From contig OV884058.1 in NCBI GenBank assembly GCA_930367215.1, forward strand, positions 216,112,208 through 216,176,207: a stretch of DNA of 64,000 bases. The letters are read 5' to 3'. The first letter of the stretch is position 1; the number at the start of each line of letters is the position of its first letter. The translations under genes were made by a program, and so were the position numbers. Positions 1-11,210 of this stretch are shown here, in pieces. The notes beneath the pieces were generated by a model that had not been told where the DNA came from, ran no database searches, and saw nothing but the letters and a program-made list of their open reading frames with translations. The DNA is from Pollenia angustigena. Its lineage: Eukaryota > Arthropoda > Insecta > Diptera > Polleniidae.

Positions 1-883
1 TGCTCAATGGACAAAGGAAAGAAACTCGTTAAAGACTGAAACACTGGAGAGTTTTATTCAATGTAAGTTTGATTTTAATATGACATGCTGCCTGTTTTAA
101 AACTGTATCAAAGACCGAAATGCAGTTCTAGAAAAAGTGCAATCTTCTGAAAATTATTTTAGTTTAGAACATTTTTAGCTTAACTTTTCATTATTTTTCA
201 TCGTTTTTATGTACATGAAGTACACGTTAATTTTTTTTTATATATATTGTTGGATTTAAAAATAAAAACTGGATGGTTTTTACATATCTCACCCTAAACA
301 CTTAACTGTAACAACTCAAAATTCTTCAATTTTCAGGAGAGCCAAAAAACTGTTTATGTAAAAATGGTGATAATATTAAAAAAAAAAAAAATTAGTTCCC
401 TTATTAAAAAAGTCCAATTTGAAGAAAGTTTTGCTATGCCTTTTTCAATTTTGTAAGTAGCTAGAGATGTGAAATGAGAATTAATTTATGAAAAAAAGTC
501 ATTTTTGAAAAATTTTGAGTTGTGGCCTTTTAGTATTTAGAGTGCTTTATACTTCATACATATGTATTAAAAAAAACTTTTCTGTTGGTATAATTTTTTA
601 TCCATTTTTTCCATGTGTCCTGGTTGATAGGTTCAAACATCTGGCAGCCCTACATTAAAGTTGTTTTAAATTTTTAACACTTCTAATTGTTTCGGTTAAT
701 TCTGTTAAAAGACTGATATGAGAAGAAACAAATATCTAAACACATACATATAAAAAGTACGTGAAACAAAAAAAGGTGTTGGCAATCAAATATTTAACCC
801 ATTTTTCGCCACATTCCTGTTGATCGATGATGAAGATAAAAAAAACATTGTAATTTAAGTCATCGGTCGGCGGAACATGGGTT
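1..883. other. AT-rich intergenic or intronic DNA, no gene seen
   Basis: No open reading frame or splice-framed exon could be recognised on either strand. If gene A continues leftward this is intron of that gene. A short segment near 633-655 (GGCAGCCCTA) resembles the end of a hAT-type element, but no partner end was found. Confidence 0.5.
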
Positions 884-1006
884 AAAATGAAGAAATTAAC
901 CGGTTTAATCGTTAATCGAAAAAAGCCAATTTGAAATTAACCGATCAGTTAATCGGGTAGTAATTAATCGGTTAACCGGTTGACGGTTGACCGAATGAAT
1001 ACCCTA
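884..1006. mobile_element. Terminus of a hAT-type element with AACCGGTT subterminal repeats
   Basis: Read on the minus strand the end begins TAGGGTATTCATTCGG, followed by several copies of AACCGGTTAA/TTAATCGGTTA. A TAGGG start plus short subterminal repeats is typical of hAT transposons. No opposite end or 8-bp duplication was located, so this may be a solo terminus. Confidence 0.45.
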
Positions 1007-1771
1007 CTCTATACTAATTTCTAATATATTCGTTTCTTATGATATCCTGCCTTCAGAAATCTGCCTTCTACAAGTTATAAATTAAATAGGCCTTCCAAAA
1101 TATTCATTAAACATTCTACACTGCCTTCCTTAAGAAGAGAACAGCTCCGTCCAGCTTTAACTTTTTCTTGTTCCTAGTGGCATTCGTTACTCCCTTCTTT
1201 CGAAAGGGGAAGAAGTTGTTAAATTTTTCTAGTCTAGTTACTCTTACGTAAATGTAATCGTTGCGGATCAGATGTACCGTTTTCCCTGCCAAGCTAATGT
1301 ATAAATAGGTACTTTTACATAAACATGACGTGACGTTACGGATGAACCTAGTAACATTTAAAATTTTCTCAGCTGTAAAAGAATTGTTTAATTATTTAAG
1401 GGATGATCGCGATCATTTTATCGACGCACATAAAAATAGCAAATCGACTTTAATTAAACAATTCGTTCAGACAATTAAATTATTTACTAATAATTTACTA
1501 CAAGATTAATTAAACAATCCGTTCAAACAACTAAATTATTTACTAATAATTTACTATAAGAATTGATCATATCAATAAACGGATTTTTATATTCGAGCCG
1601 TGATACAAAAATGTTGTCAATTAAAAATTTAATTGCATAAACTAAAAAATACACAACATATGCACAAACATTTAAATTTATGTGTTTTAACTTAATTTAT
1701 AGTAAAAAAATAACTGAAAAAATAAATGTTCACCAATGAATTATATAATTGAACAATTCTTGGCAAACATG

Positions 1772-2147
1772 CACAGAAAAAAATTTTTGTGACAGTAAAA
1801 GAATTAATCAAAAATAAAATCAGTTTTAATTAAATATTTAATAAGGTGAATTAAACTTTTAATCAAAATTTATTTCAAAACAACTAAAATGATAATTAAA
1901 TCAAAACTATATTTTAAATTTTTGTTCAACAAAAAAAATAATTTATTCAATTATTACATTAATTTAGTTTAAATACTTTTTAAATAATATTTTTAATTGA
2001 TAAAAAACTACTTATAATTTGTTCTGTGTATCAATAAAATATTTGTTTATATTTTTCTCAGTTATGTTAATTAAATTTTTTACTAAAATTGATTTTATTT
2101 TTAATTAATGTTTTAATTGAAAGAAATTTGCGAGAAATTTTTCTGTG
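1772..2147. mobile_element. CACAGAAAAAA-type MITE, copy 1
   Basis: Inverted termini start CACAGAAAAAAAT and are followed on both sides by a segment near AAAAATAAAATCAGTTTTAA. The interior is AT-rich and non-coding. Two further copies occur at 2202-2526 and 34363-34601. The copy at 34363 has TA on both flanks, suggesting a Tc1/mariner-type or similar TA-inserting MITE. Confidence 0.6.
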
Positions 2148-2201
2148 TACCAACAATCTTTATATTAACTCCAATGAAAGCCTGTGTAAAATATAAATAA
2201 G

Positions 2202-2526
2202 CACAGAAAAAATTGCATCAGTAAAAGCCTTTATCAGAAATAAAATCAGTTTTAATTAAAAATTTAATCAAGGGAATTTAATGTTTAATCAATTGAATTA
2301 AACTTTTAATCAAGTGTATTAAAAGTTTAATTGACAATATTAATTTGCACCAGTAAACAAGGTAATAATATCAATTAATCGTTTAATTCACTTGATAGAA
2401 CGTTTAATTCACTTGATAAAACGTTTAATTCACTTGATTAAACATTTAATTCACTTGATCAAATTTTTAATTAAAACTGATTTTATTTTTGAATAAGGCT
2501 TTTACTGGTGCCAAATTTTTTTCTGT
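2202..2526. mobile_element. CACAGAAAAAA-type MITE, copy 2, with internal AATTAAACGTTTAATCA repeats
   Basis: It has the same termini as the 1772-2147 copy (CACAGAAAAAATT on the left; CAGAAAAAAATTTGG on the right when reversed). The interior carries several direct and inverted copies of ATTAAACGTTTAATTCACTTGA, so most of the element can fold on itself. Confidence 0.6.
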
Positions 2527-2682
2527 AAGTAAAGCAAGTAGCAAGGAGTGCTTGTTTCTGCTAAATAAGGCCTTCTATTAGGCATCTATATTCTTTCTTT
2601 TTACCGCTGGGTATTAACGTTTTCTTCTTTTTTTACCTGCTAACATTTTTCTATTTAAATTTTGTTACTCGCTAGTGCTTAC

Positions 2683-2877
2683 CTAAGGATAACGTTATCA
2701 AAACAAACGTTAAGGTTTTAAGCCGGTGCGATAATTCCTCTCGTTCACGCCAACTTTTAAATGCGGGCAGCTGTTCTTCCACCTCCTGCCAGCGACGCAT
2801 TAGTTGTGGCCACTTCGAAGCCAAACGTAAAAATCCAATTGATGCCAGGAAAATAGAGAGATGAAAAATGAATGGCT
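2683..2877 (-). CDS. Gene A exon with RLASKWPQLM motif (195 nt)
   Basis: Acceptor TTTACAG at the 2877 side and donor G|GTAAGC at the 2683 side. It starts in phase 1, giving E-P-F-I-F, and ends after LITLSL plus one base. The 195-nt length and both phases equal those of the gene B exon at 60913-61107, which supports the model. The next exon lies left of the window. Confidence 0.82.
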
Positions 2878-5800
2878 CTGTAAATAGTTATGTTTTATCG
2901 CAAAGAATTTGATTTACATTCACCAGCCAGGCAAGCAGTATTCTTGTGCCTGTCTGTCTGTCAATTTGTCTCACCTATATTTCGCACATCCAGTTTACCA
3001 TGTCCGATCATATTAATTGTTAACAACATATCCAGTATGGTGGTCAACATATAGAACAAACAATAGCCAGTCCGAAAACTACTCCAGCTAAAGGATAATT
3101 TTTTTGCAGATTTGCTAAGGATTCCACGTACAGGCATTAAGCAAAAACATTGGGCCATCACAAGTACTGTGGGCCATTGAATGGGTTGGTAGGCGAATGG
3201 AAAAAGCAATTAAAAAAAATTAACATGAACATCAAAAAGGGTACACTTAATTGAATTGGAATAACAAAACTCTAGTTGGCGTTTTAATAAATTTAAGATG
3301 TGTTGTGCGAGGTTTTTTAGTAAAAGTATTTATAGCCACCAAAATATTTTATAACTAAAAGCATTTTTAAAAGAAGATTTCTTTTCAAAAATTTACAAAA
3401 GTGAAAAATCAACCTTAATAAATTTGATATATCAACCAAATACTTGAACATTTTCTAAAATTTAAAGTAAAAATAATTATTTTAAAGTAAAAATATTGTT
3501 GTTTTTTGTTTGGCTTAAGGTCATATAAAAATTATAAATAAAAAATCCATAAATTTTTGTATTTTTAATTTTGATTTTTATTTTTCATCCGATATTTCGA
3601 CCATGCATCGATGGTCATCTTCAGGGGATTTAAAACACTGTCAAATTAAAAACTACAAAAAAGTTGATACGTCCTAACTGCTTGTCATATTTTCATCAAA
3701 TAAAAATATTTAACAGTGGCGATTTTTAAATACCGATTGTCAGTTAAAATATCGATTTGAGTAAAAATAACAATTTTAAGAAAATGTATTAATATATTCT
3801 TTTTTAGAAAATATTAATTTTATTAAAAAATTCTTCAATTCATCTTGTTTTTTAGACCCATATTGCTCAAAGTTTTCCTCTCATTCACTAAATTGGGCTT
3901 TACACCAAAATAAAAAAAAAAAAATTAAATAATATAGAAATTATTCTTTGAGAAACAATTTAAGATTCTTGGTGCCGTAACCTTACAAAAAGTAAACTTT
4001 CCTGTGAAAATACCAATATTCGCTTTTAATGCAACACAAGTTTTCATTGACAATATCCATGTGCAGTCTGGGTTCATACTCTGAAATAATAGCATGTTCT
4101 CTCCATTCTCACCCGCAAACTCAGATTTTCGAAAAGAAAACTTTCGAAGTGTTACCCCTTTTTCAATATGAATTGTAAGTGCAAGTATCCATTTAAAAAA
4201 AAGTACGTGCTTTTAATGAAAATATCTGTTTTGTGAAAAACATATTAAGAAAGAACTTTTTTTTAATAAAAAATAATCTCTTTTTGATAAAAATAGAAAC
4301 TGGGAATTATTTCCTTTCTAAGGTTACTTTATATTATATTCAACATTTTTTTTATTTTTCGAATTTATTCTATGAGCTCAATTTCAGTTATGTATTTTAT
4401 AAAGCTTTTTTTGTTTTACATAGTCCTATTCCTTAAATTTTTCAGATATGACTTTATACACTACCAGACTATTATATTTGGGGGATTCACAAGGTGTCAT
4501 AAACTCATATGTCTTAAAATAATAACATGAAAAAATACGACTGTTGTGAACAACCCCTCATAATTTATTATGCTATTTTGAATTTAAATCAGCTGATTTA
4601 AAACAAATATAAAAAATAAATAATTACCTAACATCAAAATATTTTTTAATTCTTTTCCATGAATTAATAAATTAATTTATATTTTCCCTGACTATTTTCC
4701 ATTTCGCTGACGCTAATCAGAAATAAATTTTATAGCCGATCTTATTTGATGACGCAAGTGATTTGTAGCAAAAATTGCTAGCCGCAGGTCAAATTTTGAT
4801 GTTAGCCGGATAAAATTATACCATCAACAGCTACAAGAACTAACGCGGTACGGCTCAGCCGCTCAGCTCTGGTCTCTTCTGATTAATTACGACGGCACAA
4901 TAAACATAGCAAGCAACGTTCTATTAATTTAAGACACTTTTTGTTTACAAAGCAACAACAATATTTTAAAACCATTGTAAAATGTTTGAATATTATGACA
5001 ATATAACATAAAATCACACCTTGTGAATACCCCAATTGTATTTTCGGCGGCATGAAATAACCCCCCAAAATATAAACCCCCAAAATAATAATGAAATAAC
5101 CCTCCAAAGCGTGGGGCCTTATTTCATATGCAATAAAGCCCCAAATTCTGAAATGAAATAAAGGCCCAATATATGTAATGCAATAAATTATACAGTTTTG
5201 CTTTAAAGAATCACGCGATATATATCATGGTATGATATTCCAAACCCAAGCTCCGCCAACTAAGGCTTTTCTGCATAGCCGGCCTTCGGCCGGCCGCAAT
5301 GACTTTTTCCTCTATGGGATAACAAACACTGGCTTCGCTAGCTAAAGCTTCTCTGCATAGCGCCAGGATTTTCTCCTCTATAGTATAAAAATACCGACTC
5401 GGTCCGGCTACGCAGAGAAGCTTTAGTTAGCGAAGCCGGTATTTGGTATACCCTATAGAAGAAAACTACTGCGCCAGGCCGAAGGCCGGCTATGCAGGGC
5501 AGCTTTTTTTTATCGAAGCTGGTGTATACCAAAATGGATAAATCCTTGCGCCTAAAACGTTTTCATTATAAAGTTGAAAATGAAATAATCCCCCAAAAAA
5601 TATATTGGGGCTTTATTTCATAACGATTTTTTGGGGGATAATTTCATATGAAATAATACCCCAATTAAAAAAATGAAATAACACCCCAAACAAAATTAAA
5701 TAACCCCCCAAAAATCGTTTTTGTTGTTCTCTGTACAAAATTTTGGGGGGTTATTTCATTATTTTATTGGGGGGTTATATTTTGGGGGGTTATTTCATGC

Positions 5801-8800
5801 CGCCTGTATTTTCTTGTCACATTTTACCTTAGCTTTCCTTTGGAAAGCAATGAGGTATATTGTATGTACAGAAAAATTTACAATTATTAAACACCAGCAG
5901 AATGTAATGCATTTTCTGGCCCGCTACGGCCTTCGTCAGCATTCTTTGTGTCACACTGGATAGTGATACTTTATAAATTGAATGTAGCTCATAGAATAAA
6001 TTCGAAAAATAAAAAATGTTGAATATTGATAAAAAATATTTTTTGAGAAAAAAAAGTTTAGTAAAATTTAGGGGGTAATTTTGTTGTTCACTTCACCTTG
6101 CGTTGAGAAAATTTTCATATAAAATTTTTTGAATTTTAAAAATTTCAAAAAATTTTATATGAAAATTTTCTCAACGCAAGGTGAAGTGAACAACAAAATT
6201 ACCCCCTTAATTAAAATTGAAAATACCATTTATTGAAAAAAAATTTATTAAAACTATCAAAAAGTAATTTCAATTTTTGGGAATACAAAAGATTTTGTTA
6301 TTCGTGCTTAATTCCCAGTTTTTATTCTTGATAAAAACACTTGGAATTTATTGTTGATGGGATAAGCTATTCCTATGCATTTCACTGGTTGCTTAGGCCA
6401 GATCATCAGGAAACTTCATCCATAAAGATTTTAGAAAAACTAAAGATATTAAACCAAATAAAACTGTTAAACGTATAAGACTTATAGCAACAGTTTTACT
6501 TGTAACAATATCAAAGCTTGAACAAAATACATCAACAATAAAAAAGTGGGTGTATCTCATCTTACACTCCCCACCACAATTAGTTGAAATTCTCTCAACA
6601 TTAATTGTAGTTGTAAGTAGGTTAAGAAAAACAAAATAAAAAACAAACAACAACTTACAAAAGATGTTGTCAATTAAGTGTTTTTTTAGGCCGTTCACTT
6701 GCCTGTTTATTATCAAAAAGTAATTTCAATTTTTGGGAATACAAAATTTTAATTTCAAAAGATTTTGTTATTCGTGCTTAATTCCCAGTTTTTATTCTTG
6801 ATAAAAACACTTGAAATTTATTGTTGATGGGATAAGCTATTCCTATGCATTTCACTGGTTGCTTAGGCCAGATCATCAGGAAACTTCATCCAAAGATTTT
6901 TGAAAAACTAAAGATATTAAACAAATAAAACTGTTAAGCGAATAAGAATTTTAAGCACCAGTTTTACTTATAACAATATCAAAGCTTAAACAAAAACAAC
7001 AACAATAAACAGTGAGTTTATCTTTTCTTACAAACCCGACTACAATTGGTTGATTTTTTGTCAATTCGAAATGTAGTTGTAAGTGGGTAAAGAAAAAACA
7101 AAGATAAAAACAAATGTCTTTATTTTATTTTTCCAGTTCAGTTTTATTTACATTGCCACATGCATATAAGTTATCAAAGTTTTTCTTGGGACTCAAAAAA
7201 TTAATTAATTTTTTTTTTTCAAAGTAAAATTTGATTAGAAATTTTAATTGTGCTGAAAAATGTATTAGGGTAATTCCATGTCAAAACGACCAAGAGTGGG
7301 ACACGACCCCTTCCGATTTTAATAAAATTTGGTGAGAAGGTTCCTTTTATCATATTAGGAACATATATGAACGAAAAAATTTTTAAAATTTGTTTTTCGA
7401 AAGTTATGTCATATTCAAAATGTCATAATTTCGGAGAATTAGCCGAATGTGTTGAGCTTATTTCTTCAATATCTCGAAAACTACTTGACATACGAAGATT
7501 ATTTTGATGTCATTTTAAAGAGAATACTTGGGGCTACAAACCATATATTGAAAAAAAATAAATTTTTGAAAAATGTAATATCTGCAAAATGTTAAATTTT
7601 AAAAACGGACTAACTCAAAAACCTATTTTTTTATTTGGCTGATTTTTTTTTTTGTATAATACCTCAAACTGTTCTTTAAAAATCCTGAAACTTTGAAGGA
7701 GGTGTTTTTTTTCTTTTTTAAGATATGATTTTTTTCCTTTCGCAACCATTAAAAAAATAATATTAAAATAGAATTTTAATATTGTAATTTTGAGCAATAA
7801 GTAAACTGTGCTAGTTGCAAACAATAGACCAGCCGCGCACCAGGCATTTTACCCTAATTGGTGACGCTGAATCCAGTGGTGCTAACCGTTGTTTTAGGTT
7901 AGCTCTTGTTTTCAAGATATAACGTTATTTCGAAAATGTAAGAGGTTGCACAGCATATATTCGCGTAACTCAAAAACGGTTTAGTTTATTGAAATAACTA
8001 AAAAAAACCAAAATTCGGCAATAAAAAATAAAGTGGGGCTGGTCATACATTTGACCCATCTAGGAGCATCCTACGCGCTGCAGGAGCCAAATTAAAGAAT
8101 TTTATTAAGCCGCAATATTTGTATGGTACAGCGCGTAGGATGCTTCTAGATGGGTCAAATGTATGACCAACCCCACTTTATTATTTATTGCCGAATTTCG
8201 GGTTTCTTAGCTATTTCAATAAACTAAACCGTTTTTGAGTTACGCGAATATATGCTATGCAACCTCTTACATTTTCGAAATAACGGTATATCTTGAAAAC
8301 AAGAGCTAACCTAAAAAAACGGTTAGCACCACTGGATTCAGCGTCCCCAATTAGGGTAAAATGCCTCGTGCGCGGCTGGTCTATTGTTTGCAACTAGCAC
8401 AGTGTACTTATTGCTCAAAATTACAATATTAAAATTCTATTTTAATATTATTTTTTTAATGGTTGCGAAAGGAAAAAAATCATATCTTAAAAAAGAAAAA
8501 AAACACCTCCTTCAAAGTTTCAGGATTTTTAAAGAACAGTTTGAGGTATTATACAAAAAAAAAATCAGCCAAATAAAAAAATAGGTTTTTGAGTTAGTCC
8601 GTTTTTAAAATTTAACATTTTGCAGATATTACATTTTTCAAAAATTTATTTTTTTTCAATATATGGTTTGTAGCCCCAAGTATTCTCTTTAAAATGACAT
8701 CAAAATAATCTTCGTATGTCAAGTAGTTTTCGAGATATTGAAGAAATAAGCTCAACACATTCGGCTAATTCTCCGAAATTATGACATTTTGAATATGACA

Positions 8801-10706
8801 TAACTTTCGAAAAACAAATTTTAAAAATTTTTTCGTTCATATATGTTCCTAATATGATAAAAGGAACCTTCTCACCAAATTTTATTAAAATCGGAAGGGG
8901 TCGTGTCCCACTCTTGGTCGTTTTGACATGGAATTACCCATTAATTATGATTAGTCAGCCATTTTAGACGATTACTAATTGATTAGATTAGAAATAATCA
9001 AAAATCTAATCACAATTAGTGACGATTAGCATTTCTAATCAAATCTAATCCAAAAAATAATTGATTAGATTTCTTGATTATTTTTGATTAGATTTGATTA
9101 GATCAACTATTTTTATTTATTTTTGTGAAAAGAAAATATTTATTTATCACATTTGTTGCTATATTTACAATTGAACAGTTTTTGAATATTGCATAAAATT
9201 GCATACGGTGCACCCTGTTCTTAAACTAAACACTTGACACAGCTGGTTCACTTTTTTTGTTTACTTAACATTGAAAGTAAAATCTTTGTTTTTTAAGATT
9301 GTAATTTTTGTTTTATTCAAATTAAAGTGTTCAAAATTATTGGTGAGTAAAAATGCATGGATTTTTTTTTCTTTTATTTATCTAATCACAATTAGTGACG
9401 ATAAGCATTTCTAATCAAATCTTATCAAGAAATCTAATCAATTATTTTTTGGATTAGTTTTGATTAGATTTGATTAGAAATGCTAATCGTCACTAATTGT
9501 GATTAGATTTTTGATTATTTCTAATCAAATCAATTAGTAATCTGAAATTTTTATCAAAATTCAATTCTAATGATTAGATTATTTTATTTCTCTAGTCGTT
9601 ATGATTTCTAATTCTAATCCAAATTCTCCAGCTATGCTTTGGATAAAGTTTCCTGACGATCTGGCCTAACCAACCAGTGAAATGCGCATAGGAATAGCTT
9701 ATCCCTTCTAAAATAAATTTCAGTTTATCAATAGTATAAAATAGGAATTTTGCACATTTAAACGAAACCTTGTTAATTAATCAAATTCACTTGGTACACG
9801 TTTACTTACATCAACAACATTACTGCAGAAAATGTTGTTAACATCAAGAAATATTTAATTGATACTATTAATTTGTTTACTGGTGCAAATTTAAGAATTT
9901 TTATTTTTTTTTGTGTGTGAAGTTTCCAGAACGCGTAATTTCCCATCTTCGTGACGTCCATTGGGCACCACGAAAAAGACCGTGCCTATGCGGATAATCC
10001 CCTTCACTATAGAGCGTTAAGAAACTAACATTCGTCAAGTTATCGCCAAGATACCGCATAATGTGCAAATATTGGCCGACAACTACGTTAATAGGATCGA
10101 CTACTGCAGACAATCTAGACGCGGTCTATTAAATGGCATTTGTATTTTGTGCGTAATGGCAAGTTCCAAGCATTAAAATAAAATAAAAGTTTCATATAAA
10201 TTATAGCTTTATGTGTGTTTTATTTAACTTTATTTTGAAAACAAAAAATCGAAAACTTTCCGAAAAATCGAACAAAATAATGGAAGTTTTGCCCTCGTGT
10301 TCTTTTAAACGTAAAGATCTCAAGGATGGCATTTACTCAACTTAAGCACTTTTTTCCTTTATGCCACAGATATAATAAAAAAAGATATTGAAAATATTTT
10401 ATTTGACTAAAATGCAATAATGAATTGAAAAATATAGTTGTTGTGGTTAAATAACTTACTGGCGGTGCTAATAAGCAAAAGATGAGCATCAAAAAGTTTA
10501 CTCACTTGGTCCTATGGCTTCATGAAATGAGCCATTGTGCAACAAATCCTTATCACGTGCATAGCGCAGGCCACCTGTTTGTGTAATAAAAAACTAAAAT
10601 TTAAATACGACTTTATGATCTTTTAATTTGCTTACGATGTTTTTGTCTCAAATCTTTAAAATTATCCTGAAAAATCTGCAAATCCTGCACATTTGAGTCG
10701 GATTTT
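2683..10706 (-). CDS. Gr64-like: Gene A: Gr64-clade sugar gustatory receptor, partial (exons 2683-2877, 2975-3166, 10506-10574, 10636-10706)
   Basis: Predicted multi-pass chemoreceptor of the insect gustatory family, Gr5a/Gr64 sugar-receptor clade; such proteins form ligand-gated cation channels in dendrites of sweet taste neurons (family knowledge). Four exons read on the minus strand keep one frame through consistent splice phases: 71 nt, 69 nt, 192 nt and 195 nt. Landmarks in order are an acidic/basic cytoplasmic N-terminal piece (KDLRQKH), FHEAIGP, VMAQCFCLMPVRG at the first membrane segment, a second membrane segment around DMLLTINM, then FLRLASKWPQLMRRW. No stop or frameshift is seen. 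The first coding exon was not found, and the 3' exons (membrane segments 4-7) lie off the left edge. The 7339-bp intron 3167-10505 is packed with repeats. Which Gr64 paralog this is cannot be told. Confidence 0.8.
2975..3166 (-). CDS. Gene A exon with MAQCFCLMPVRG (192 nt)
   Basis: Acceptor CCCACAG after a pyrimidine-rich stretch and donor ATAG|GTGAGA. The exon encodes the first two membrane segments: VMAQCFCLMPVRG then LTTILDMLLTINM. Joining the FHEAIGP exon at phase 1 gives the family-typical order FHEAIGP-ILVMAQCF. The open frame continues upstream of the acceptor, but that part does not fit the family. Confidence 0.8.
3210..4479. other. Start of the large gene A intron, no gene seen
   Basis: AT-rich intronic DNA without recognisable coding sequence. 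Short open frames here (for example 4233-4436) have runs of F, K, N and I typical of random AT-rich sequence. Confidence 0.5.
4480..5033. mobile_element. MITE with GGGGGATTCACAAGGTG termini (554 bp)
   Basis: Left end GGGGGATTCACAAGGTGTC and right end, reversed, GGGGTATTCACAAGGTGTG. A shorter copy with the same ends is at 17224-17463. No transposase. It lies directly beside the palindromic element that starts at 5046. Confidence 0.55.
5046..5804. mobile_element. Palindromic element with 9-bp duplication (MULE-like) carrying a GC-rich minisatellite
   Basis: Inverted ends start GGCGGCATGAAATAACCCCC and are followed by many units close to TGAAATAACCCCCCAAAA, in opposite orientation in the two halves. 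The 9-mer TGTATTTTC directly abuts both ends (5037-5045 and 5805-5813). A 9-bp target duplication points to Mutator-like transposition. The centre (about 5230-5560) is the GCCGGCCTTCGGCCGG minisatellite also found at 23.7-26.6 kb. No transposase is present. It sits in the 7.3-kb intron of gene A. Confidence 0.65.
5230..5560. repeat. GC-rich palindromic minisatellite, block 1
   Basis: Contains diverged copies of the unit seen at 23755-24245: a GGATTTTCTCCTCTAT stretch, a TAACAAATACCGGCTTCGCTA-like piece, GCTTCTCTGCATA and the palindrome GCCGGCCTTCGGCCGG. Copies run in both orientations, so the block can fold into a cruciform. It occupies the middle of the 9-bp-TSD element. Confidence 0.65.
6071..6207. 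repeat. Near-perfect hairpin, about 65-bp arms
   Basis: The left arm reads GGGGGTAATTTTGTTGTTCA and onward through CACCTTGCGTTGAG; the right arm is its reverse complement ending TTACCCCC. The centre is A/T-rich. It is probably a small MITE in the gene A intron. Confidence 0.65.
6269..6715. repeat. Dispersed repeat R, copy 1
   Basis: It carries the signature GATGGGATAAGCTATTCCTA, then CACTGGTTGCTTAGGCCAGA and TCATCAGGAAACTTCATCCA. Copies follow at 6716-7110 (direct tandem), 9640-9705 (inverted), 28953-29200 and 30497-30685 plus 33338-33465. No coding capacity or clear termini were recognised, so the family is unassigned. Confidence 0.6.
6716..7110. repeat. Dispersed repeat R, copy 2
   Basis: Tandem neighbour of the 6269-6715 copy, starting with the same AAGTAATTTCAATTTTTGGG. 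Small indels separate the two, so the duplication is not recent. Confidence 0.6.
7268..8939. mobile_element. Foldback element with about 813-bp inverted arms
   Basis: Arms 7268-8080 and 8129-8939 are reverse complements apart from scattered changes; the loop 8081-8128 is only 48 bp. The outer ends read GGGTAATTCCATGTCAAAAC. ATTA lies on each flank, a possible 4-bp duplication. Each arm carries the same 60-70 codon open frame (MFATSTVYLL at its start), but a frame duplicated in a palindrome is weak evidence of coding. It lies in the gene A intron, so the pre-mRNA would form a very long double-stranded stem. Confidence 0.75.
8955..9560. repeat. Inverted-repeat element rich in GATTAGATT
   Basis: Arms at about 8960-9090 and 9415-9545 are reverse complements sharing CACAATTAGTGACGATTAGC; the loop is about 330 bp. 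Multiple TAATCAAATCTAATC motifs resemble the subterminal repeats of hAT-type elements. No transposase. Confidence 0.5.
9640..9705. repeat. Dispersed repeat R, inverted fragment
   Basis: Reverse complement of the CATCAGGAAACTTTATCCA to CTTATCCC portion of repeat R, reading GATAAAGTTTCCTGACGATC onward. Confidence 0.5.
10506..10574 (-). CDS. Gene A exon with FHEAIGP (69 nt)
   Basis: Acceptor ACAAACAG and donor CCAA|GTGAGT. It encodes GLRYARDKDLLHNGS followed by FHEAIGP, the conserved box just before the first membrane segment of sugar Grs. It is separated from the next exon by a 7.3-kb repeat-filled intron. Confidence 0.75.
10636..10706 (-). CDS. Gene A N-terminal exon (71 nt)
   Basis: Acceptor TTCTTAG after a T-run and donor CATC|GTAAGC; the 61-nt intron to the next exon is a typical fly size. 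It encodes SDSNVQDLQIF and KDLRQKH, a hydrophilic piece consistent with the cytoplasmic N terminus. It begins one base into a codon, so a start-codon exon must lie further right; none was identified. Confidence 0.6.
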
Positions 10707-10769
10707 CTAAGAACGAAAAAAAAATTATAATTTTAGTATTGGGAATATTTTAATAAACTAAACTTATAT

Positions 10770-10900
10770 GTGGTTTATAGAACACGAGCGCTTACTCGTC
10801 CGTACAACTTACATTTAAAACAAAAACAGAATTTCGAAATTTGTGTTTGTTTTAAATGTAAGTTGAACGGACGAGTAAGGCACTCGTATTCCATAAACAA
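10770..10900. repeat. Short inverted-repeat element
   Basis: CTTACTCGTCCGTACAACTT on the left pairs with AAGTTGAACGGACGAGTAAG on the right, with about 20 bp between the arms after the shared ACATTTAAAACAAA. Probably a MITE just upstream of the known gene A exons. Confidence 0.55.
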
Positions 10901-10906
10901 CACATT

Positions 10907-11207
10907 ATTTAAATATTATTTTGTAATTTTAAAAAATAACAAAAATTATTTTAACAATTTATTTAATTCAGTTCAATGGCTCCATATTTATAAGCTGCTA
11001 AAGATGAGTCCTACACAAACATATCACGGCGGTACCCTTTTTTGTATAAAAACAGGTAAGTGTGCGATATTCGGCAATGGCGAGTCTTATTTAGCCTTCA
11101 CCGTAGAGCAATGCCCACTTGTCCAGTCCTGTTAAAATTTTGTCGGATGTTGTGTATATTCATTAAAGATGGTAATAGTGCACTCATTTTGAAGTTTCAA
11201 CTCACAC
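10907..11207. other. No feature recognised
   Basis: AT-rich sequence upstream of the gene A exons. The missing first coding exon could be here, but no ATG exon with a convincing donor in the right phase was seen. Confidence 0.35.
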
Positions 11208-11210
11208 TTA

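Noticed and set aside
7615..8584. Identical small ORFs at 7615-7824 and 8384-8584
   Set aside because: They are the two arms of the foldback element; duplication by palindrome is not evidence of a protein.
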